Source: Clarkia xantiana subsp. parviflora
Lineage: Eukaryota; Streptophyta; Magnoliopsida; Myrtales; Onagraceae
NCBI GenBank assembly: GCA_036873135.1
Contig: JAPTYO010000004.1
Span: 35,373,105-35,437,104, forward strand
Length of the DNA stretch: 64,000 nucleotides
Reading direction: 5' to 3'
In this document: in pieces, positions 10,861 to 21,385 of the stretch
Numbering within the stretch: the first letter of the stretch is position 1
Layout: the number at the start of each line of letters is the position of its first letter
The notes under the pieces: generated by a model
The model's database searches: none
What the model saw: the letters and a program-made list of their open reading frames with translations, nothing else
What the model was told of the DNA's origin: nothing
Program-made: the position numbers and the translations under genes

Positions 10861-12059
10861 CTGTTGGTAAATTAAAACAAAAGGATAAATTAGTTTGTAT
10901 GAGAAAAATATTGTAAAGTAATATCGAGTACAATAGTAGTTACTCACCCTGTTTGTTACAAATACTAAATTTTTTATCCATATATTTATCACCTAAACTC
11001 CTCCGTAATTTGTTGACATCATAACCCGTATTAACCAGTTGCTACACATACATTAAAATTCATATAATTATTCTAATATATCATAAACCAAACTGTTGAT
11101 GAATTATTATATTGCACACTATAATATAGTGTCCTTACCTTAAACCATGTAGGACATTTATTTAATATTAATTGGGTAGCCAATGTTAGATTTTTAATTA
11201 AGTTTATCAGTTAATTTCAATTAAATAAAAGCAGTATGTTGCTTCAGCTACTATTTTTCATTTTAAGTACAATGTTATTTTTTTTTTGGCCAACTAAGTA
11301 CAATGTTATTAAGTAATTGCATTTTTTTACTTAAGTACAATGTTATTAAGTAAATGCTTTTTTTTTGTTTCCGTAAATGCATTCTCTTATATATATATAT
11401 ATATACATATATATATTGCTAAAAAAAGTATGACCTAATTTTTTTTATGAAAAGTAATAATATCTTTGTATATAATCCCATGTTATTAGAATCAAACCGA
11501 AAACTAAACCGGTGAGAAAACCAATTTCTACTTCGTCCGGTCGAACCGGCTCGAATACGGTCTGACCACTTGTTCAAATACAGAAAAAAAAGTAAAAAAT
11601 GGTTTTGAAAAAAAAAATTGTCTCGGCAGTTGGCTGTTTATCCCTTTCACAAATGGACAAATATTTTTTTTTGGGATAAAATTATGATTTTTATTTTAAA
11701 ATAAAAGTGAGAAAATTAAAATTACATTTTCTCTCTCTTTAACCTGCTATAGCAGGTCATGGATTTATAATTTTTTAATATTTTTAACTAACTTTCCTTT
11801 TTAAATTGAAACTTACTATTTTAAGAAATGGCGGTACCATTCCGCGGCGGCATATAATAAATTTCCGTTAGAGTGTCCTCTAGTTCAATGCGCAGTACCG
11901 TGGTGGTTGGAAGTTCAATTGACCGGAGATAACGTGGGGGGTATGAAGCAGTTGGGTTGGGGCGGGTTGCTGAATTTAGATCGGGTCGGTTGGTAACTGT
12001 TGGTGGATGGTGACTTTTGGGGTTGAGGACCCAAGCCAATTAATATATTGGTAAAAGGA
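10861..12059 (-). other. Helitron 5' part, no clear gene
   Basis: Upstream of the Ulp1-like piece (minus strand) is an exon-like stretch near 11045-10953 ('VNTGYDVNKLRRSLGDKYM') ending at a GTGAGT-like donor. It may be an earlier exon of the same captured gene. The rest is AT-rich. The 5' end (12059 and downward) starts TCCTTTTACCAATATATTAA. The 72-codon frame at 11821-12039 has no recognised motif. Confidence 0.35.
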
Positions 12060-12065
12060 TATATA

Positions 12066-12108
<43 letters not shown>

Positions 12109-12244
12109 CCACCGCCTGTGTCTATCTATATCTATATATAATCTTAACTATATATAATCTTTACCGATATATATATTACCCAAAATAGCTAACGGGCTAA
12201 ATTGCTTAGTGGACCTAACCAACTAATTCTAGACAAACCCAACA
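12060..12244 (-). repeat. Copia-N 3' LTR, proximal part
   Basis: After the (AT)n tract (about 12068-12107) the sequence matches 14520-14667 almost perfectly and ends AAACCCAACA. On the minus strand this is the LTR start, TGTTGGGTTTGTC. It is preceded by the polypurine-like AAAGGTGGAGAT, as expected for a 3' LTR. Confidence 0.92.
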
Positions 12245-12503
12245 ATCTCCACCTTTGTCTTGAATTTTCCAAAGCTCCACCTTAACTTGTATTCTCCATA
12301 GCTCCACTTTGCTAGCGTGCTCCATGGTCCGCTACCTCCTTTGCCAAGGCCCCCGACGGGCCTAACCCGATCTTCTCAAGATCCTAGCGTGCTCGGTCTC
12401 AGCTTTCGCTACACTGAGGCAACATGCCTCCAAGTCTTCAAACTTGACCAGTCTCCTGTCCCTGTCCCGAACTAACCGATATGGAGTAGAAACAACATGC
12501 TCT

Positions 12504-13961
12504 TCAAGAAGAGCAACCAACTTCCAACTCCACCTTCTTCAAGACACTCTGTCTTCCCATATAATCATCTGTCGACAACAGATAGTGTAACGAAGGTGAA
12601 TACCTATCTGGTGGTCTGACAGTCTTGGATGATCTCCTCAACACCTGCTCAGGTGTTACCGGTTTTACCTCTGGCTCCCTTGGGGTCTTCGCGAAACTGA
12701 CTCGTTTCTTCTTCCCCGTAATACAGCTTTCACAGAGTCCCTTGTCAACACACTTCGGGCCCTCTAAAGCTCCTTTCTTCACCAGCATCTTCATTCCTTT
12801 AACACTCATCTGTCTGGATGCACTCTTCTGAATAGCAGCCGCGTTTACACACCCTTCAGTGGTGTACAAGGTTCCATATTTAAGGCCCCGTGCTACAACC
12901 ATAGCACCCTTCTTGATCTTCCACGAACCATTCACAAACTCTGCTGCATAACCTGTGCGATCCAACTGACCAACCGAGATCAGATTCTTTTTGAGACCAG
13001 GAATGTACCTGACATCTTCCAATGTCCACTGATTTCCCGCTGGACTGTGAATGCAGACATTCCCCCTTCCTTCGATCTCCAACACCTTATTGTCAGCAAG
13101 ATACACTTTTCCAAACTTTCCTGACTTGAAATTTCGGAACAACTTCTTGCTCGGAGACGAATGAAACGACGCTCCAGAATCCACAATCCAGGATTCAAGT
13201 GAGCTGTCCACACTGAGGGTTAACACGTCCCCAATGTCTTCTGCTGAATTCACTGAATCACTATCATTGCCAGGATCGTGATTCTTCTTATTTGACTTCG
13301 GACAATCAGCTCGATAGTGGCCTTCTTCACCACAATTCCAACATGTTCCTTGTGGTATTCCTCTGTTTCTTGATTTTGAGCGTCCATGCTGATTAGAACT
13401 CTTTGATTTACTTCTCCCCCTTCTGTCAACACTGAAAGCACTTCCTGATGACTCACCAATTTCTCTTTCGCGAATGCTTTCGCTAAGAACAACGTCTCGG
13501 ATTTCATCAAACTTCAGCTTCTCAGATCCACGGGAACTACTAACTGCGGAAACAATAGTATCCCACGACTCGGTCAGAGACGACAACAAAATCAAAGCTT
13601 TAACCTCATCCTCAAAATTAATCTCAACAGAGCTCAATTGCGACACAATCATATTAAAGGCATTAATATGTTCAGCAACAGAATCACCTTCAACCATCTG
13701 TAAATTGAACAATCTACGCATTAGATATACCTTGTTCATCGCCGATGGTTTCTCGTACATGTTTGCCAACGCCTTTAGCACGCCTGCCGTCGATGTTTCC
13801 TTGACGATGTTGAACGCAACGTTCCTGGACAAGCACAACCGGATCAACCCCAGAGCTTGTCGATCCTTGAGTTTCCACTGTTGCTCCGTCATGGATTCCG
13901 GTTTCTCCCCAGACAAGGGTTCGTACAGATTCTTCTGGTGCAAATAATCTTCAATCTGCAT
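12504..13961 (-). CDS. Copia-N gag-protease ORF with internal deletion (485 aa)
   Basis: An uninterrupted frame starts 'MQIEDYLHQKNLYEPL'. It contains the copia Gag domain (roughly residues 10-140: 'LNLQMVEG'-type region 'LFNLQMVEGDSVAEHINAF', 'ILLSSLTESWDTIV'). A perfect CCHC knuckle, CWNCGEEGHYRADC, follows near residue 208, then the protease active site 'WIVDSGASFH' near residue 257. The frame then enters the pre-integrase region ('CESCITGKKKRVSF') and jumps directly to the integrase-RT linker ('RRSSKTVRPPDRYSPSLHYLL'), so the integrase core is deleted in frame. RT and RNase H are absent. The product could still be a Gag plus protease that makes particles for an autonomous relative. Confidence 0.9.
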   Translation of the reverse strand: MQIEDYLHQKNLYEPLSGEKPESMTEQQWKLKDRQALGLIRLCLSRNVAFNIVKETSTAGVLKALANMYEKPSAMNKVYLMRRLFNLQMVEGDSVAEHINAFNMIVSQLSSVEINFEDEVKALILLSSLTESWDTIVSAVSSSRGSEKLKFDEIRDVVLSESIREREIGESSGSAFSVDRRGRSKSKSSNQHGRSKSRNRGIPQGTCWNCGEEGHYRADCPKSNKKNHDPGNDSDSVNSAEDIGDVLTLSVDSSLESWIVDSGASFHSSPSKKLFRNFKSGKFGKVYLADNKVLEIEGRGNVCIHSPAGNQWTLEDVRYIPGLKKNLISVGQLDRTGYAAEFVNGSWKIKKGAMVVARGLKYGTLYTTEGCVNAAAIQKSASRQMSVKGMKMLVKKGALEGPKCVDKGLCESCITGKKKRVSFAKTPREPEVKPVTPEQVLRRSSKTVRPPDRYSPSLHYLLSTDDYMGRQSVLKKVELEVGCSS

Positions 13962-14048
13962 CTTCTAGAAACCAAAATCGTTTCCATCGAACTTCTCTAT
14001 TCCAGCCTTCGACAACTCCATCTTCAGTGATCGTGTTGAATCACCTTA

Positions 14049-14060
14049 GCTCTGATACCA
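14049..14060 (-). promoter_or_regulatory. Copia-N primer binding site (tRNA-Met)
   Basis: Read on the minus strand, TGGTATCAGAGC lies 2 nt inside the 5' LTR. It is the complement of the initiator methionine tRNA 3' end used by most plant copia elements. Confidence 0.92.
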
Positions 14061-14062
14061 GT

Positions 14063-14667
14063 TGTTAGGATCGATTCTCTCAACACTCACAAACGGATTA
14101 AAAGAAAGCAATAAAGAACACAAGATTTAACGTGGTTCGGTCAACACGACCTACGTCCACGGGCAAAGGAGGAGCACCACTTCACTAGCACAATCAACAC
14201 CGGAGGGTTACAAGACGAGACCACACAGAGCACTCACTCTCACAATACATGTAGAGACCTATTACACGTTGCTCTAAATACACTCGCCTAACCCTAACAC
14301 TCACGAAGAACTCTCACCCACTAGTCTTCGTCTACGTTGATTACATGAAGAACTTCCTCTCGCAGCAACTAAGCCCTATAAATGAAGACTCCTCACACGG
14401 CAGTAATCCACTCACGGCTCCTCACGCACTACAGCTATTAATTAACCCTATATATATATATATAGCTCAAGACACCAAGGCACTGCCACCATAAGCAACC
14501 GCCACAAATATATATATATATATATATATAGCTACCGCCTGTGTCTATCTATATCTATATATAATCTTAACTATATATAATCTTTACCGATATATATATT
14601 ACCCAAAATAGCTAACGGGCTAAATTGCTTAGTGGACCTAACCAACTAATTCTAGACAAACCCAACA
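14063..14667 (-). repeat. Copia-N 5' LTR (605 bp)
   Basis: It begins TGTTAGGATCGATTC and ends ACCCAACA on the plus strand, flanked on the right by the target duplication ACTAT. It contains the uninterrupted (AT)n tract near 14507-14530 that serves as the empty site for the Helitron in the other LTR. Confidence 0.95.
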
Positions 14668-14672
14668 ACTAT

Positions 14673-14991
14673 TAGAGCAGAGCAGATTATTCCCTCTTCA
14701 CCAAGTCAAAAGGGAAATCAAAGGTTTTCTTTCTCATATATGTTGATGACCTTTTGATAACTGGTAGTGATTCTTCTTTGATCCTAGAATTGAAGGGGTT
14801 TCTGCAAACTAATTTCAAGATAAAATATTTGGAATTCCTAAGGTATTTCGTGCGCTTGGTGATTGCTAGGTCTGCTGGGGGATTATTGGTTTGTCAAAGG
14901 AAATTTGCTCTGGAACTTATAATGGAAGCTGGTTTAGGTACTGCAAAACCTGCAACACGCCTATGGAGCAAAATTTAAGACTTACTGTAAA
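14673..14991 (+). pseudogene. Copia-1 reverse transcriptase, C-terminal part
   Basis: The frame resumes after Copia-N with the catalytic 'YVDDLLITG' motif, then 'LKGFLQTNFKIKYLE', 'FALELIMEAGLG' and, in a shifted frame, the 'PMEQNLRLT' motif just before the next insertion. It would be the palm/thumb end of RVT_2. A frameshift lies near 14960. Confidence 0.9.
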
Positions 14992-15275
14992 CACCTAATT
15001 TTGGACCACGTGCGACACGTGTGACATGTGGCGCACTAAATGAGGATATGTTCAAATATGGCAAGTCACTAAGCTTCCAAATATGCTCAGGGCAATATTA
15101 TGATAGTTATTTGTATTTATTGCAGAAAATATTTGTTGAATATTTAGTATTAAATTTCTGAATATTTAGCATTTATTAGCAAAATAAATCAGCAATATTT
15201 GTTGCTTATATTTTAGATTAGGCCTAGATTAGTATAAATATGGGTGTTGTTTACATGTAAAGGAGGACAATGAAA
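14992..15275 (+). repeat. Truncated gypsy-type LTR head, related to the solo LTR at 22153
   Basis: It starts TGTAAACACCTAATTTTGG, the same 19 bases that start the solo LTR at 22153. It stays alignable, with gaps, to about 15275 ('ggcctagattag' against 'ggacctaattta', then 'catgtaaa' against 'aatgtaaa'). The remainder of that LTR is absent and Tat-A sequence follows. A TATAAATA box is at about 15233. Confidence 0.6.
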
Positions 15276-15279
15276 AGAA

Positions 15280-15580
15280 TTCTCATCCCGACAACCATTC
15301 CAACCCGACGGGCCACCCTTGCAACCGAAAATGGGAAGATCCAAAAAAGACAACCCTAACATATGATAAAGCGATCCACAAACTTTACATATGGCTAGGG
15401 GAAGATCTATAAGGACAACCATTCCAACCGAAAAGGCACATAAGACCCGAAGGGCCACCCTTACAATTGAAAATGGGAAGATCCAAAGAGACAACCCTAA
15501 CATATGATAAAGCGATAAAAAACCTTTACATATGAATAGGTGAAGATCTATAAGGACAACCATTGCAAACAAAAATAAAA
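15280..15580. repeat. Tat-A tandem repeat, ~142-bp unit, about two copies
   Basis: Blocks such as GGGCCACCCTT...GAAAATGGGAAGATCC, ACAACCCTAACATATGATAAAGCGAT and GAAGATCTATAAGGACAACCATT recur with a spacing near 142 bp. Tandem repeats between the coding part and the antisense gene are typical of Tat-lineage elements. The equivalent array in Tat-B is at 38196-38900. Confidence 0.75.
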
Positions 15581-15797
15581 GGAATCTAAGTCCTGAAAAT
15601 ATAGGTCATCTGAATAGAGCATCATAAGAAAAGGTGTTCTAAAAGCACATCAAGTCATCCAAACACAACACATAAAGAAGTACTACGACAATGGAAAGCA
15701 AATCAGATTATCTATCCGTGAAACAAAACCTCACCAAAACAAGCAGGAGGAAAACACAAATGCAACAATCATAAAAACACCGACCAAGTGTATAAGC

Positions 15798-18351
15798 TCA
15801 ACCGTCCTTCAAAAGGGGTGGGGGGATCATCCTCTCCAACAGGGACTCGTGAAGGGACGGTAACCTTAGCAGTTCAAGAAGAAACCACAGTCTTAGTCTT
15901 GGAAGAACAATCAACAACAACTCGCCCAGCTGCAATCTTTGCTCGCTCCGCCTGCCTGGCAATTTAGGCAATGACACCAATAGCAAACATAGTATATTCC
16001 CCAAGATGGTCAAAGGGGAAGGAGGGACAAAGAGAATTCATCTTCTCAACCATGTTCACACCGAAGGTGTTCATAATGCTCTGGCAGTGCTTCTCAGCAT
16101 GAGCAGAAAATTCTTCGGAAGCTAGAAACTCCCGGACTCCAATAGCCTTGCCTTTCTCAACTCCAAGAGCCTCACCTTCCTTCAGACCAGACAACCTACC
16201 CTCCTCCCGGGCATCTCGTAGAGCACTCTTCATCTTCAACTCCACAATTAAAGCCTTGTCCGCTCGGTCGGCACGAGCATCATCAAGTTCTTGCTGAAGA
16301 ACAGTCAAACGGCTGGCCAGGGTAACCTCCGACACCCTAAGCTCCTCATTCTCCTCGCGCAGCCGCTCTTCGGTGATTTTATGAGTAGATTCAAGGACCT
16401 TCTATGTAGTCTCGAGCGTCACAACCATCTCCCGAAGCATATCACGTTCACGACCAACGTTAACCAGGTGAGAGCCGAGGTTAACAACAGAAGATATGCC
16501 CTAAAAAATAAACAAAGAGTCAAGATAAAAAGAAGATCGAACAAAACAAGGTAAAACATAATGTACATACTTACGGGAGCAAATTGAGACAAGACGCCCT
16601 TCACACAACAATGAATCCCATCAAGGTCGGTGGGAGGAAGAGAATGATCGGCTGGAGGAATAATGGAGTTCATCATGGGAATAGCAACTTCCGGAATGGA
16701 AAGGGAGGCAGATAGGTCATAAAGTTGCCGATCAGCATTCTGGAAGGGCAACCAAGAATTACCCCTAACATCACCATCAACGGGACGGATAAGATCCTCG
16801 GGAAAGATCAAAGGCAACTTGATCATACCTGAAAAAAATAATATAAGATGCGATAAGAGCAAGAAAAATACACATATACAAGAAAACGAAACCGTCATAT
16901 ACCTGGCACAGGAGATCTATCATCGAAGGACTCACCCATCGAGGGGGAGACGGGGGCAGGAGAAGAAGAGTCGTCAACATCATTTAAAGCCTCTTTATTC
17001 TCCGGGGAAATGGGAGAACCGTCAACGACATCCTCAACAATGACCTCTCTCTCTTTGTGGCGAGAGGAGGACATGGGGGAGAAAGAAACGAGTCTGTCTT
17101 CTGAGCCCTTGGAAACAGGGGGCTCTTCCTCCAAGCTAGACCTCTTCGACCTTATCTTAGCCAAGATTTGCACTGTAGAGATAGAGGGGGACCTTCCTGA
17201 AAACCAAAAAAAACATGGGTGAATACAACATAAGAAAATGGAGAAAACAAAAAAATATAATAAACACAATACCGGAGGAAGGTTTCATAGCCCCAGATGA
17301 CAATGAAATGGTAGCAGGAGTCTCAGCCACAGGCAAAGGAATAGGAGAAATGATCGAAGTATCTCTCTCAGAAGGAACGTCCTCACCAGCATCATCATCC
17401 TCCTGAAACAGGGAAGCCGATATTGAAACCAACCTACAAAACGAAGCAAGAAAGTTACAAGTATCAAAGACTCAAATACTTGCATACTAAGGGTAAAACG
17501 CAGGGCGCCGTTCGAATCCATGTGGCAGACAGCTCCTCTTCGGAAATACGATGTACGGACCCGAAGGAGGCCGTTGTGTTCTCAATATATACCAGCTTCA
17601 AGGTCTACCTGTCGGAAGTGGAAAGTTTGGAGAAGTCGGGACGCGCATCCGTCACCATAGGGGTATCCAGGGACCAAGAAACGTCCTGACCTTCAAGGAA
17701 AAAGTAGTTTTTCTCCTAATGGCCACTACCGCCCTCAAATGCAAGAACAAACCGACACTTGTTATTCCACTTAGTAGTTCCCATCGTCGAAAACCCCTTT
17801 TGGGACAGTAGGGGGAATCAGGTAACTAGAGAATAGAACCCCGACTCACCACCGTGCTGGATGCGATAGAAGCATCGAAACAAAAGAAGAGAGTAACTTC
17901 AATGTTGGCGATGGCACAACATCCTAAATCCAACCCAGGCACGGATGACGGAAGGGGCAAGCTCGAGAGGAGAAATCCGATAATACTGACAAAGCTCCCG
18001 AAGGTCAGCACAGTAAGGGAAGCGGAGCCCCTCCTTGATCTGATGAATGTATACCAACGATATCCCATCCGGCGGAGGAGTAACGGAGCTACCACCATAG
18101 CGATATGGCATGGAGAAGGGAAAAAATAATTTTCCCATGACAAACAACCCAGCCAGCTTAGCATGGAAAAGATACACTTTCAAGTTCAACGAGTTCTTAC
18201 TATAGGTCTCAAAAGGGAACACAAGGTCACAAAGAAAGGCCAGCTCATCCTCAAGGATAGGCCGCAATTCGACCTCCGTGTCCGACTCAGGATCATATGT
18301 CTCAGGGACATAGTCCGGACTCAGGTTAGGATGCGGAAACCTCCTTCCCAT
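15798..18351 (-). pseudogene. Tat-A antisense gene (Transposase_28-like), decayed
   Basis: The first exon (18351-17899) has 'IHQIKEGLRFPYCADL' and 'YYRISPLELAPSVIRAW', matching 'FREGLRFPYCQDL' and 'YYRISPVSITPPGFRAW' of the intact Tat-B antisense protein. This is the plant 'putative gypsy type transposon' (Transposase_28) domain. A TGA interrupts it just after 'MLCHRQH', and more stops follow. Later exon-like pieces keep the Tat-B order: an acidic Ser/Pro-rich segment (17432-16900), a segment ending 'CVKGVLSQFAP' followed by GTAAGT (near 16578), and a coiled-coil segment (16335-15964) with 'MVEKMNSLCPSFPFDHLGEYTMF'. The role is unknown. Confidence 0.8.
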
Positions 18352-19973
18352 AAAAAAAACCTCTCATGCGGGAAGCGGACTATGGGAACATTAGAGGCAT
18401 GGTCAGTACGGGAAGCCTAAGGAGAAGAAGGCTTACTCATTTTGAAGCAGAAACGGAACGACGCTCCTTATCTCAGCAAAAGACCCAAAAGCACACATGG
18501 CAAAGAGGAAGGAAAAACAGCGGTCCTTTAGAAAAAACATCGGCCCGCCATAAAAATATAGCGGTCCGTCATGACACCATGTAAATCCATCAAGACCAAC
18601 CTACCCAAGGGTACGTCCCAAAGTGCACAAAGATCAAATGCTTACTACGGGGACAAAAGACACGTGCATGGGCGATTCTACTTGTCAAATGGAGGGACTA
18701 TGGTGGATAAAACATGGAAAACATCTCTAGAAGGGAGGACAAACAAAATCATCTTAACATTGCCTAAGGTAATGAAAGGAAGGAGCCAAATATCTTACGT
18801 AAGAGCATATATCATCTATACAAGCAAGGGACGACCTAAGCATGGTACTAAGGCACTGAAACAACAAACACCTACCAAATTCCCAAGGGGGGTAATATCT
18901 ATACCAAATGCTCACCTCAAAAATCTCCCAAGCTCAACAACAAAGACAATCTTCCAATTCCTATCAACAATACACAATGAAGCAACTCAACTATCTTTGG
19001 CAAAACCTTGGATTTTATAGTAATCAATGGAGGACACAAAAGAGAGGAGGGGCTAGAAAATCGAACCTTCGAATAAACGAAACCGAACCGGTCCAAAAAA
19101 TCGGTCCGATATAAACCGGCCACCGGAAGACCCACGGCGGCTGAAGGATGCCGTCACCACCGGGAGGAGCTCCCGTCGCTATCGCCGCCACCCAAGGCCT
19201 CATCCGGAGCCGGCCTTCCCAGCTGCGCCATCCGCCGTCGCCACTAGTTGCCCCGCCACCCAGCCACGCCGGACCAACCACCGACGCCGAACCCACCCGC
19301 CACACCGGTCGGCCACCCGTGGTCCTCTTCACCGGTTCAAACCGAACCCCCTACCAAAACCAAACCCCAAAATCAAACCTAGGATAGCTCCATGTGAAAT
19401 GTGGTGACTTGATTGGGTTGATTGGGTGGGAAAATTGAAAAAAGAGAAGGAGGAGGAAACCTAGATTGAAGAAGGGGGAAAATGCTCTAGAAAGGGAGGA
19501 GGAGGAAAAATGCTATAGAAAAAGATGAAGGAGGAGAAAATAATGAAGTGGAGTCCAAATATATACTTTATAAAGTATATGGTATGAATTTTCTCTCCAA
19601 AAGCTCCATAAAAGGAGACACAAACAAAAGGACACATTCTGAAGGATAAGTAAAACGAGACCAAGACTCGTAATTCTTGCCCTCATAGGATTTTATCACA
19701 TAACATGAACTTGCTTAAATCTAACAAAAGCATTTTTCCATCTATATATTAAGCTTCTCTAAAAACAGGGGGCATGGAAATCAAAATACGTCTAGAGCAC
19801 TCGATAAAAGTCGGGATCACCAAAAGACCTTCCTAAAAAGAAGGGGGCTGAAAATCACGACGGGTCTCGAGAACTCGATAGAGGTCGGGATCGTCACAAA
19901 AGTACGCCTCTCTCCCAACTTGGACGATATTCCGCAGAAAATAGAGTCAAGAAAAGGTTAAATCATTCCTTGA
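18352..19973. other. Tat-A region upstream of the antisense gene
   Basis: No sense-strand gene is visible. The part at 19130-19340 is GC-rich ('gccgtcgccactagttgccc') and open in several frames. The equivalent place in Tat-B (about 42600-42730) is also GC-rich, so this may be the promoter or 5' leader of the antisense gene. The rest is low-complexity purine-rich sequence. Confidence 0.4.
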
Positions 19974-19985
19974 CTCGGGGGCAAG
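19974..19985 (+). promoter_or_regulatory. Tat-A polypurine tract
   Basis: CTCGGGGGCAAG immediately precedes the LTR. The same 12 bases precede the Tat-B 3' LTR and differ by one base before the Tat-C 3' LTR, so this fixes the LTR start. Confidence 0.85.
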
Positions 19986-20766
19986 TTTTGGATATACGTC
20001 CAAGCTATCACTAATTGGACCCGATAAATGGTCCATAACCGAATATAATTCGAAACTTAGAACACGGACACCCCAGGCCCATCGTGTAGGCCCGGAGAAC
20101 ACCCCGAGTGGCGAAATCCACTGGGAAGACCCCGAGTGGAAAGCCCACCCGGGTGAACCCAAGCAAGGGACCCTTGCTCGGGTAACCCGAGCAAGGTCCC
20201 TCTTGCTCGGGTAACTCGAGCAAGGTTCCCCTTGCTTGGGTAACCCGTGCAAGACCTTGGGGGTACCCTTCCGGATACCCCCATCCGTCCGGACGAGTCC
20301 CCTCGTCCGGACCCCCACCTCCGGAAGATATTTCGCCCGGGGCTTACCCTTAGATGCCACACACCCACACTTGACCATGATAAACTCATCTACGGTCGAA
20401 CCGGAGTCATAGACACCTTATTTACAGTTAATGCCAACTCATATTACGAAACTGGCACAGCCGGACAAGAGAACCACTGGAACCGGGGTGATCTGATAGA
20501 AACTCTATAAATAGAGAGCTCATCCCCTCATTTGAGGGTAATCACTCTCTCTCTCTCTAAGCTCACCCTCTCTCTAGAAGCTCTTACTGACTTAAGCTTT
20601 GGAGTGGGCTTACAGTGACCCCCCTGGTGCCCTTTTACAGGTAAGCGAGGAAAGAAGAAGGAAATACGGGAAGAAGAAGCCCACTGAGGAGAAGATCGGG
20701 AAGAAGAAGCCCATCAAGAAGAAGATCGAGAAGGAGAAGCCCACAGAGAAGACTCGTGTGTAAACA
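19986..20766 (+). repeat. Tat-A 3' LTR (~780 bp)
   Basis: It starts TTTTGGATATACG, where the Tat-B and Tat-C LTRs have TGATGGACATACG and TGATGGATATACG, so the canonical TG has mutated. U3 holds a palindrome cluster (20110-20330). A TATAAATA box lies at 20506-20513, followed by a CT-rich leader. The end is near TGTAAACA (20759-20766), after which Copia-1 resumes. No matching 5' LTR was found, so Tat-A is 5'-truncated. Confidence 0.78.
20110..20330. repeat. Palindrome cluster in Tat-A U3
   Basis: Near-perfect inverted repeats stand side by side: ACCCAAGCAAGGGACCCTTG..., CTTGCTCGGGTAACCCGAGC... (twice, with variants), GGGGGTACCC...GGATACCCCC and GTCCGGACGAG...CTCGTCCGGAC. Each can fold into a hairpin or cruciform. 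They lie 180-400 bp upstream of the TATA box. Confidence 0.85.
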
Positions 20767-21385
20767 TACATAATCCCAAGTATTCTCGTTATGCAGCAGC
20801 TATGAGAGTAATCAAATACATAAAGTCCTCTCCTGGTCAAGGGTTGTATTATCATGTTCAGTCATCAAATATTCCTCTTACTATCATCTTCTGTGTTGCT
20901 GATCATGGTTCATGCCTCTTTTCGAGACAATCATTGAGTGCTTACTGTGTAAAGCTATGAGAGGTAATGATTCACTGAAAAGTCAAGAAAGAAGATGTAG
21001 TTTCCAAATCCAGTGCAGAAGCTGAGTATAGGTGCCTTAGCAGAGCTGTTGAAGAAGTTATGTGGATGGAAAGACTCTTGGAAGAGCTGGGATTTGCAGA
21101 AATGGTAAATGGAGGTATACCAATCTTGTCTGACAGCAGATTTGCAATCCAGATAAGTAAGAACCCCATGTTTCATGAGCGAACTGAGCATATCGATATT
21201 TATTACTATTTTATTTGATGAATTGTTATCAATGAGACTGTGATTCCTACCTATGTACGATCAGAAGAACAACTTGCAGATTTACTCACAAAAGCTTTGA
21301 GTAAACAACAACATGAATTCCTCATAAGAAGATATGGAATCAAAGAAATTTATCGAGAAAAGAAGAAGAAGATGATGAGGGGGAA
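20767..21385 (+). pseudogene. Copia-1 RNase H
   Basis: The region reads 'NPKYSRYAAAMRVIKYIKSS', then, with stops and frame changes, 'VVSKSSAEAEYRCLS', 'ILSDSRFAIQISKNPMFHER', 'TEHIDI' and 'QLADLLTKALS', the standard copia RNase H block. About 65 residues between the RT end and this point are missing. The polypurine tract follows at the end. Confidence 0.88.

Larger units (their letters stand above)
5644..12059 (-). mobile_element. Helitron-like element (6.4 kb, non-autonomous) inside an LTR microsatellite
   Basis: The intact partner LTR (14063-14667) gives the empty site: a continuous (AT)n tract. Here a 6416-bp insert interrupts it. On the minus strand the insert begins TC (TCCTTTTACC at 12059) after an A. 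It ends CTAG (5647-5644) before a T, which is the A|TC...CTRR|T arrangement of Helitrons. A 19-nt hairpin ends 9 nt before CTAG. There is no target duplication in the usual sense. No Rep/helicase frame was found. It carries gene-like fragments: an RNase H-like domain, a Ulp1-like peptidase and a CACTA terminus. Confidence 0.72.
5188..14667 (-). mobile_element. Copia-N: young non-autonomous copia element inside Copia-1
   Basis: The element is flanked by a perfect 5-bp duplication, ACTAT, at 5183-5187 and 14668-14672. On the minus strand the order is 5' LTR (14667-14063), methionine-tRNA primer binding site, leader, gag-protease ORF (13961-12504), polypurine tract and 3' LTR. The 3' LTR is split by a Helitron-like insertion. 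LTR ends are TG...CA. I saw only a handful of substitutions between the two LTRs over about 600 bp, plus AT-repeat length changes, so insertion is recent. Integrase and RT are absent because of an internal deletion. Without the Helitron the element is about 3.1 kb. Confidence 0.93.

Noticed and set aside
12625..13947. Plus-strand frames opposite Copia-N gag
   Set aside because: They are shadows of the 485-codon minus-strand ORF.
20011..20389. Overlapping minus-strand frames of 70-143 codons in the Tat-A LTR
   Set aside because: They lie across the U3 palindrome cluster and reflect its GC-rich repeats.
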